Source of the DNA: Fragilaria radians
Lineage: Eukaryota > Bacillariophyta > Fragilariophyceae > Fragilariales > Fragilariaceae
DNA: 15,301 bases
Assembly: GCA_900642245.1 (NCBI GenBank)
Contig: CAAAJI010000004.1
Coordinates: forward strand, 444,398-459,698
Direction: 5' to 3'
The notes below the pieces were generated by a model. The model searched no databases. It was not told the DNA's origin and saw only the letters and a program-made list of their open reading frames with translations. A program made the position numbers and the translations under genes. Below, in pieces: positions 9,409 to 15,301 of the stretch; positions within the stretch are counted from its first letter, which is position 1, and every line of letters begins with the position of its first letter.

Positions 9409-10180
9409 AGGGTTGACGAAGGGGAAACGGTTCTAGGCGGGTTTGTCTCTACAAACTAAATGCTAGAAACAACAAACGAGTATTCTGTCAATCCCTCTGT
9501 TACAATGAATTAAATGACCCTTGATATGGCTATGAATAAGCATACACAAAATAGGATAGATTCATCTACGCTAATTTTCATTAATTTTAATATTTATGAT
9601 ATTTCGCTACAGGTCAAACCAAAATGGATATATATGCCATTGAAAGAGTCTATGAATGATATATATTAAACTTTATTGTAGAGTATTACACATTTTAAGC
9701 AGCCTCTATTCTCTTGATCCCTTCGTATGGAGAGGTATATGGGTAAACCTGAAGGCCGGATTGAAAGTTTATTTAATGGTTCATCTTTCGAACGGTCTAG
9801 ATTTGATAACTTTTATTTCACGTGAACACCTCACTAAAACAGATGAAAATTGACACTCTAAATAGTTTTTCTTCTAGCATGTGCATTTCGTAACAAATAC
9901 ACATGAAGACAATGCACATGATTAACTTCCTTGCTTTCCCTGCAATTTTTGGAGTAAATACCTATCGACCTTAACGCATCTGCTATTGAAAAGTTGAGAC
10001 CCGCTCGGCAATAACAAATGTGTAGGAAGCATAATGTTCTTCTTTCCATCGCTAATTAGCAGGCAGTACGATGTATAGAAGCTAAGCTAATTGTTATAAA
10101 AAAATAAAGTTAGAATAAAAGCGCCAAAGATATTTCACTGAGGCTGCTTTAAAACTGGGACTAGGAATACTCAGCGCAAC
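9409..10180. other. Intergenic stretch, nothing recognised
   Basis: This lies between the 3' ends of convergent genes. It is AT-rich. The open frames at 9656-9853 (+) and 10049-9858 (-) are about 65 codons, start with or depend on weak contexts, and show no domain. It presumably holds both 3' untranslated regions. Confidence 0.5.
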
Positions 10181-10693
10181 TTAATCCTGTTGAGACTTGA
10201 AGTCTGGCTCTTTTCCTGATCCAGGTACAAATCTTGCTGAGGTTCTTGGCTTCGAAGATTTTTTCTCGATTGTTATGTTTTCTATCTCAAAGCCTTCTAG
10301 ATCATCACTTCCTGCGACGCTTACATCGCCATATTCAGATTCTTCAACGTCAGATGCGTAGTTCGAAAAAATCAATTTCTGATTTAATTCGTTTAGAGTC
10401 TCAGCGAGAAGTTTTGCTTGAGAGTATTCCATATTAATTTTTCCTGATGATTCGGGTGCTTCAACGTCGAAATCACATTTCTCAGCCTTGATCTGGTCGC
10501 ATTCAGCAAAATGGGAAGCGGCTTCTGACTCTTCCTTTGACGCAGTAAGTGCAATACCATGATCGTATACTTTTCCTTCCTCCTGCTGATTCTGTGCCTT
10601 TTTAGAATAGAAAAGACACCACCACATTAGGACAAATGCAATGACAAAAGATGCAACAGGCAAGGATACAAGAGCAAAAGTGGTTCTGTTCAT
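10181..10693 (-). CDS. Small membrane-anchored acidic protein, unknown function (170 aa)
   Basis: A single open frame starts at ATG 10693-10691. Residues 6-29 form a strong hydrophobic helix (ALVSLPVASFVIAFVLMWW), followed by Lys-Lys, so the likely topology is a signal anchor or type I-like protein with a cytosolic or lumenal tail of about 140 residues. The tail is acidic, with clusters such as DVEESEYGD and DDLEGFEIE, and ends in a short basic patch (KKSSKPRTSAR). No catalytic motif is visible. It diverges from the gene at 11097 across a 403-bp gap. Codon usage and the clean anchor argue for a real gene, but no family is recognised. Confidence 0.6.
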   Translation of the reverse strand: MNRTTFALVSLPVASFVIAFVLMWWCLFYSKKAQNQQEEGKVYDHGIALTASKEESEAASHFAECDQIKAEKCDFDVEAPESSGKINMEYSQAKLLAETLNELNQKLIFSNYASDVEESEYGDVSVAGSDDLEGFEIENITIEKKSSKPRTSARFVPGSGKEPDFKSQQD

Positions 10694-11096
10694 TGCATAT
10701 CAGTCTCAAATTCCTTGAAAGAAAACGTAATTCACTGTTACTGCTTGGAGCGTTCAGTATCCCGGATTCAGACATGTGTAAAAGATTTCCAAAGTAATCG
10801 AATCTATAACACTGAGTACTATCGAGTTACACGACGAGAACTTTTTGTAAATTTAGTATTTGCGCACACACAAAATAGTTATGAGAAAGCGATTATATGC
10901 GGTAAATAATAACGCTTTCTCTGTAAGTGATGGGAGGAATAAAGAAATACTTACATGTAACATTCACTCAACGCGCCTGCCTCTACGTGATGTACGGATG
11001 TAAATTTCGCCCGAATTGTTCGAACTTGATGACACAACTATTGAATTGGCCATGAAAACGCAGATTTTGAGCCATAAAGATTAATTTGATTTGGAC
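10694..11096. promoter_or_regulatory. Shared intergenic region of a divergent gene pair
   Basis: These 403 bp separate the starts of the minus-strand gene at 10693 and the plus-strand gene at 11097, so both promoters should lie here. A short upstream ORF (ATG 11052, 10 codons, stop before 11085) precedes the 11097 start. No specific operator or core element could be identified. Confidence 0.4.
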
Positions 11097-11816
11097 ATGA
11101 AAAAATACTTTCTTAGACTTATCTGCAAGCGTCGGGATATATACGCTGAAGTATTTTCGCAGGCTTACAGTCAAAGCATTACTAGTGATGCATATTTAGC
11201 CAAACAAGGTTTTGTTCCCTCATCGTCGTCGCTATTATCGGGTAACGTTTCATCCTTTGATTCTGTTTGTACTGATGATGAATTTGCTAACGTTGTAAAG
11301 TCAGTCGATTTGATGCAATTTGAACATAGCGGAGGCGAAGAAGGAGATGAGATTGAGAAAGTGCCCACCACTAATTCGATACTTGCGTCAATGGCCATCA
11401 GGACAGTTACTAGTATTGAAGAGCAAGGCTCAGGAGAATATGCAATTGAAACACAATACTTGCAAATTGAAAGCAATCTCCCTGAAGAAATAATACAAGA
11501 GCCTATTGAGAGTTGTGTTCCATTGGATCCTATGGATTATCACGAGGCATCGAAACACGTCGCGAAACAAAAGCGGCTAAGTCAGCCCCGTCGTTTCAAC
11601 TCGCGAATGTCGCCTCTATCTCGTGTCAAACATAAATTGATGAGATTCAGCGCTTCCGATACGATTCAAGAAGAGAGAGATGAGGTAGTTGAGTCTGAAG
11701 CATTCAATGATGAAATAGAATTTTATCGCGATAATTATGACGAGAAAAATATCATAAGGACTACGTCAAGTCTTTCAGGGATGTTCATCGAAGGAGAAGA
11801 AAGTACGAAAAGATAA
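11097..11816 (+). CDS. Acidic, probably disordered protein, unknown function (239 aa)
   Basis: ATG 11097 is the first usable start, because TAA at 11082-11084 closes the frame upstream. The N-terminus is basic (MKKYFLRLICKRRD). A Ser-rich stretch (PSSSSLLSGNVSSFDS) follows, then an acidic middle with SGGEEGDEIEK and EEIIQEPIE. A basic patch at about 155-185 (KQKRLSQPRRFNSRMSPLSR, KHKLMRFSAS) precedes a second acidic tail. RRFNS and RFSAS resemble basic kinase target sites, which is only suggestive. No domain or membrane segment is visible. A missing upstream exon cannot be excluded. The long open frame makes a real coding region likely. Confidence 0.6.
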   Translation: MKKYFLRLICKRRDIYAEVFSQAYSQSITSDAYLAKQGFVPSSSSLLSGNVSSFDSVCTDDEFANVVKSVDLMQFEHSGGEEGDEIEKVPTTNSILASMAIRTVTSIEEQGSGEYAIETQYLQIESNLPEEIIQEPIESCVPLDPMDYHEASKHVAKQKRLSQPRRFNSRMSPLSRVKHKLMRFSASDTIQEERDEVVESEAFNDEIEFYRDNYDEKNIIRTTSSLSGMFIEGEESTKR

Positions 11817-12163
11817 GATTGAGATGATAATTGTAATAAGTGTATCTAAGAAGTTATAGCAAAGAAGATGTAGTTGAAAACACTAGATTAAAGCCAATCT
11901 TGAATTTCTTTCTTCCAACTGTGATCCAAGCGCATGGAAGAGCATGGCAAACCATAAATGTGACATAATTTTTAGCTGAGATCGGTAACTTTGCAAGAAC
12001 ACAATGACATTACAGAATGGTGTGCTATATATGGGAAAGGGACGCGCTAGAAAAAGATCAGTAAACAGCAAATGTTAGGAGTTAGGGCATTGCCTCTCAA
12101 ACTGACAAGTAAAAACCACATTTTGACTTTAGATAACTTAAAACAGGTGCATATTTAGGCTTT
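11817..12163. other. Convergent 3' intergenic stretch
   Basis: It separates the stop at 11816 (+) from the stop at 12164 (-). It presumably holds both transcript ends. No gene, repeat or structured element was seen. Confidence 0.5.
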
Positions 12164-13445
12164 TTAGGGAGACTTTTGCAATTCATTTTCAGAAGTCATC
12201 TGGGCTAAGGCGATAGAAAACTCCTCCGCTTCGTATTTCGTTCCCTCAAAGAGCATCTTGTAAGACATTTGAGATATCACAACAGTCGCTGAGCAGCTCT
12301 TCAATCTTTCCTCGACAGGGACATAAAAGAGTTCCAAGTCATTCGCGTCTTGTTGTAACCAAAGGATGAAAAATGATTTTGTGTCGCAGAAAACATCAAA
12401 TCGTAATTTTCCATGAGGAACTGTGATGACCTTTAGATCCCCTCCTTTGTGGTAGAGATCACTGACGTGAAGTTTAAGATTGTATGGCTCATCAATGTCC
12501 AAAGCCTCTCTTGCAACAAGAAGATAGCAGTCACTTAAGGAAATCGTACAATGCTAACAACAGAGTTGTGAGGGGAAGGGTAATCGAATCATTTCAATTT
12601 GGAAAGAGATGATTTACCATTCGATACTTCCCAGGTGCTAGGGTTGGTCTTAACATAGCTTCATTATCACAGCCAATAGAAAATCGAAAGCCTGACCCTG
12701 AATAAGTTGTCGGAACAAATGCATAGAGTTCCGTTAGCTTCATAGACTGTACAGATGGTTTACAAGGAAAATTCTCTGCCAGTGTATACAAAACATCCGT
12801 ATTCAGGACAAATATCACCTTGACTTTTTCCATACAATCTATAGGACTTGTGAAGCGACAAGCGCGACAATAACTGGTCAATGGAAACTTTATCTTTCCC
12901 AAATGCAATGAAGTGGCACAAGTTGGACTCCCACAACGATCACACATCGGCGTAAAGCGCATCGTGCACATTCCAACTGCAGTTGCATGCAGTAATTCTG
13001 TTAACACCACATCAAGTGGAATACCAGACATATTTGCAACAACATTTGGATAGATAGGATTCACAGGCGAGGTTTCAATGAATTTGGAGATTAGGGCAGC
13101 ATTATCTTCGGGGCCTTTTTGTAAGGTTTGATACCGATTTTCCATATCAATATAACCTATAGGCTTTGCAGCTTCTAGCTTAGATTTGATGAAAAGCCAA
13201 AAGTTGTCATTGAAAGGATATTCGTAGTAAGTCCTTGGGACTTTTTGCATTTGTACCAAATAGGATAAGAAGACTTGCATATCAGAAGTGAGTGACTCTC
13301 GTCCTGGAAGGGGTAAACGTTCATGATGAAAAGGGAGGTCTTCTCCAGGTTCTAACAAGCTGTGATCATCCCATTTGGACTCACTAAGGCTTCCTTCATC
13401 ATCGTGACTTCTTGGAAGAGAGGGGGAATTCGAAGAGGGACTCAT
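12164..13445 (-). CDS. Stand-alone DUF5939 protein with zinc-ribbon-like cysteines, two exons, 389 aa
   Basis: Exons are 13445-12618 (276 codons) and 12505-12164 (113 residues plus stop). The 112-bp phase-0 intron has donor ATG|GTAAAT and acceptor AAGAGAG. The matched family is DUF5939, known mainly as a region N-terminal to class III adenylate/guanylate cyclase domains in bacteria. Seen: a helical N-terminal part, then LLHATAVGMCTMRF, a cysteine set C168xxC171, C176, C193xxC196 and C204 that looks like a metal-binding ribbon, a strand-rich stretch, then FRFSIGCDNEAMLRPTLAPG and KYRM, matching the domain's CxGG...APG...GRYR ending. The exon 2 product is strand-rich and completes the fold. The first 50 residues are Ser/Glu/Asp-rich and probably disordered. 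No cyclase, GAF or kinase catalytic motif is present, so it is not itself a cyclase; a regulatory or binding role is inference. An in-frame TAA upstream makes ATG 13445 the first start. Confidence 0.82.
12506..12617 (-). other. 112-bp intron of the DUF5939 gene
   Basis: The donor GTAAAT begins at 12617. Of three overlapping AG acceptors (CAAGAGAG), only the last, ending at 12506, keeps the downstream frame in phase 0. It joins PGKYRM to ALDIDEPYNL. Unspliced reading stops after eight codons. Confidence 0.75.
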
Positions 13446-14236
13446 GTTGTAAGAAAAACATCGCAAGTTTGCTTACGTCATGTTTATTCCCTGCCCTCTA
13501 AGGAGAGCTTCTGATTGGATACCTACCATAGAGTCGAGATTCGTGGAATTTCTACCTTTCCCGTTTTTGTTGGAAATGTCAGAGTCATTCTTCGGTCATA
13601 ACAATGTACTGAAAAGTTCGCATTAAGCATACACCAGCTTTCCTACTGACACTTACCATTGAACACAGGCCTATTTTTTCATGATATGTTAGTTTTCATA
13701 GTAACGTGATTACCGAATTAATGGCAATCTGAAACACACTCCGATTCATGTTCAATTGAGATACGTGCACCATGTGAATCTTTTCTACACTCTCAACGGT
13801 GACCAAAAATTCGAACAACAACTGTGTTTTCATTTTTCTCCAATTCACTTTTTGGGTGTAGTTGCAGTTTGAATATAACTTTTCCCATATCTCTCAAAAG
13901 TCACGAGCTATATGACTTTCTGAGTTTTTTCAACTATCATTACACTAAATCTGCCTAATAGATAAGTGGAATCAAAGACTTTGAAATTGTACTTAACTCC
14001 TTTGAACATGCATTGGATATTGGAGAATCTGGAATTTTACATTTTTACATATTTTAAAAAGATTATGACAATTAGCAGCAACAACCCTATCATAATCGTA
14101 ATAAAAGTCTCTGATAAACTCATCTACATTTTCATTGTCGATATGAGCTGTGATTAGTTTTGGGTATTGATATAATCAGCACAAGATTGCTAACCTGATT
14201 TCACTTGAAGAAACAAAAAGAAGTTTGACGACAGCA
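13446..14236. other. Intergenic stretch between the DUF5939 gene and the copia relic
   Basis: It contains the DUF5939 promoter side and whatever 5' LTR or leader the copia relic had. No LTR pair or convincing primer-binding site could be defined. The 63-codon frame at 13966-14157 is Ile/Lys-rich AT-driven sequence with no domain. Confidence 0.5.
13473..13480 (-). promoter_or_regulatory. CRE-like TGACGTAA just upstream of the DUF5939 start
   Basis: On the minus strand TGACGTAA lies 28 bp upstream of ATG 13445. TGACGT is the core of cAMP/bZIP response elements and of the CO2/cAMP-responsive elements described in Phaeodactylum carbonic anhydrase promoters. It also forms part of a tiny upstream ORF (ATG ACG TAA, 13482-13474). 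A 6-mer occurs by chance, so regulatory function is unproven. Confidence 0.3.
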
Positions 14237-14700
14237 ATGAATCAAAATCATCCACAGCCTCCAAATAATCCCAGAGGAATGGGAAATTTGTTGAGCACTG
14301 TCAAGAAAGATTTAAAAGACTTCAATTATTATTTGGGAACTTCACGACAAGCCACAGAATACAAGATGACCACAGAATTCATCAAGAATCACATTAAAAG
14401 GAATTTGATTATGGGAATGATATTGCCACAGCTCTGGAAGATCTACAAGAGTTCAGGATTACTGACTTAAAACCAATTCTTTTGATTTCAGATAATGAAG
14501 ATGAAATTATTCATTTACAGGAAAATAGGCAATTTGAATTCAAATTCAAGGAAGAATTCTCAGCATACATGAAGGGATGACAAATAAATGAAAGCAACAG
14601 CATTAAAGCCTACGCCTTAATATGGGAGAGATATGTGAAAGGTTTTTGAAAGTAATTTCAAAAAAGACCGAATCAAGCTGTTAAAATAGCAATAGAATCA
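14237..14700 (+). pseudogene. copia gag remnant
   Basis: The remnant starts at ATG 14237 (MNQNHPQPPNNPRGMG). DFNYYLGTSRQATEY and TTEFIKNHIK are gag-like. A one-base loss near 14395-14402 shifts the frame, after which EFDYGNDIATALEDLQEF and KFKEEFSAYMK continue in the next frame. TGA at 14578 and again at 14647 interrupt it around KAYALIWERYVKGF. The order and spacing match gag of this copia group. Confidence 0.75.
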
Positions 14701-14702
14701 TA

Positions 14703-14889
14703 AAGGAGAGAGTGTGGGCAGAATTTCATTGACTTCCATACAAAAAGATACCAAAGATTATGACTCAGTTATCAGTCATGGAGAGTACAAGGAAACTAAA
14801 TTTCTTTCCACCAAAAGGAGGAGTCTCAAGCTATTTCAGTCCAAGAATGATTATTCATAAAGAATCAATTGACTATTCAAGGTATTCAA
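14703..14889 (+). pseudogene. copia integrase C-terminal remnant
   Basis: The frame reads KERVWAEFH, then a TGA (14730-14732), LPYKKIPKIMTQLSVMES and KLNFFPPKGGVSSYFSPRMI. This matches the copia integrase segment that includes the FPxKGGxSxxxSPRxI block and precedes DYxKH. The DDE catalytic core of integrase and the zinc-finger part are absent. Confidence 0.75.
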
Positions 14890-15301
14890 AAACAGTTCCT
14901 TGGCATGTCGATGATTTAAAGTCTAGCCACATCAAAAAGGAAGTTAGTGAAAGCTCATAGAGGAAAAATACATAATTATCTAGGCATGGTGCTAGATTTC
15001 AGTGAACAAGGTGTATTATGAGATCAAATGAAAGAATACAATACTACTTTTCTTAACAAATTCCCCCATTAAATTGGTGACAAAAGAAGAAATACCCCTG
15101 GAATCAAGAGTTATTTAAAGGACATGAAACTGAAAAATTAATTCCAAAGAACAAAAAGGGAAATATTTCATACATTTGTTGCAAAAGGATTATTTCAGGC
15201 CAAGCGAGCAAGACCAGACATTATGCCAAGTATTGCATTTTTATCAACAATAGGCGAACAAATTGAGATTGGAACAAATTGCTCTACGGTAGACTTAAAA
15301 C
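14890..15301 (+). pseudogene. copia reverse transcriptase/RNase H remnant
   Basis: TVPWHVDDLKSSHIKK carries the RT VDD active-site pair (HVDD 14904-14915; Tyr replaced by His, as is common in this group). The next recognisable piece, HRGKIHNYLGMVLDFSE (from 14956), is in a different frame and about 20 residues too close. In-frame stops fall at 15019, 15070 and 15139. AKRARPDI (about 15199-15222) and AFLSTI are the later RT/RNase H connection motifs. It runs off the window. Confidence 0.8.

Larger units (their letters stand above)
14237..15301 (+). mobile_element. Decayed Ty1/copia retrotransposon with internal deletions, cut by window end
   Basis: Pieces of a copia gag-pol appear in the canonical order gag, integrase C-terminus, reverse transcriptase, but with most of the intervening sequence missing and with several stops and frameshifts. 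In an intact element the gag KAYALLWER block and the RT VDD block are separated by roughly 2.5-3 kb. Here KAYALIWER (about 14605-14631) and HVDD (14904-14915) are under 300 bp apart. The frame near the right edge is open to 15301, so the 3' part and 3' LTR should lie beyond it. Family motifs are from memory of stramenopile copia elements. Confidence 0.85.

Noticed and set aside
9656..10049. Two roughly 65-codon ORFs on opposite strands
   Set aside because: Length and composition are as expected by chance in AT-rich intergenic DNA.
11019..11031. GTTCGAACTTGAT resembling a tRNA B box
   Set aside because: No A box at proper spacing and no cloverleaf can be drawn around it.
13966..14157. 63-codon plus-strand ORF upstream of the copia relic
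   Set aside because: Ile/Lys/Tyr-rich translation of AT-rich DNA without motifs.
14160..14185. TGGGTATTGATATAATCAGC as a possible primer-binding site for the copia element
   Set aside because: It only loosely resembles an initiator-tRNA complement and no LTR end (CA) with a matching repeat could be placed next to it.

Overview
The window looks like nuclear DNA from a diatom or a close stramenopile relative. The evidence is indirect. Genes are compact, AT-rich and either intronless or interrupted by short GT-AG introns (77-112 bp). One protein carries a secretory signal followed by a serine/phenylalanine junction and a basic segment, the bipartite plastid presequence style of diatoms. The right edge holds a decayed Ty1/copia element of the kind common in diatom genomes. 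No bacterial-style operons, rRNA, tRNA or CRISPR arrays are visible.

Layout, left to right. (1) 68-2767 (+) is a single-exon, 899-codon CLEC16A/GOP-1/Ema-family gene (endosome, lysosome and mitophagy trafficking). (2) 2768-5328 is a gene-poor stretch with a 38-bp tandem triplication, a C13 run and two inverted repeats. (3) 5329-7204 (-) is a three-exon gene rebuilt here from splice sites, encoding about 562 aa. I tentatively match it to augmin subunit 4 (HAUS4/AUG4). (4) 7329-7943 (-) is a degraded Ty3/gypsy reverse transcriptase/RNase H relic just upstream of that gene. (5) 8558-9408 (+) is a two-exon gene for a predicted plastid-targeted single-pass membrane protein. (6) 10181-10693 (-) and 11097-11816 (+) are a divergent pair of acidic proteins of unknown function, the first with an N-terminal membrane anchor. 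(7) 12164-13445 (-) is a two-exon gene for a DUF5939 protein with a zinc-ribbon-like cysteine set but no cyclase catalytic domain. (8) 14237-15301 (+) is a scrambled copia element: gag joined directly to an integrase C-terminal piece and then to pieces of reverse transcriptase. It continues past the window.

The genes do not form an obvious pathway. They look like independent nuclear genes: vesicle traffic/mitophagy, possible microtubule nucleation, a plastid membrane protein, and possible cyclic-nucleotide-related signalling. The points most worth following are the stand-alone DUF5939 protein with a TGACGT element just upstream, the candidate augmin subunit, and two retroelement relics not visible as intact ORFs. 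No clearly new defence or mobile system was found.
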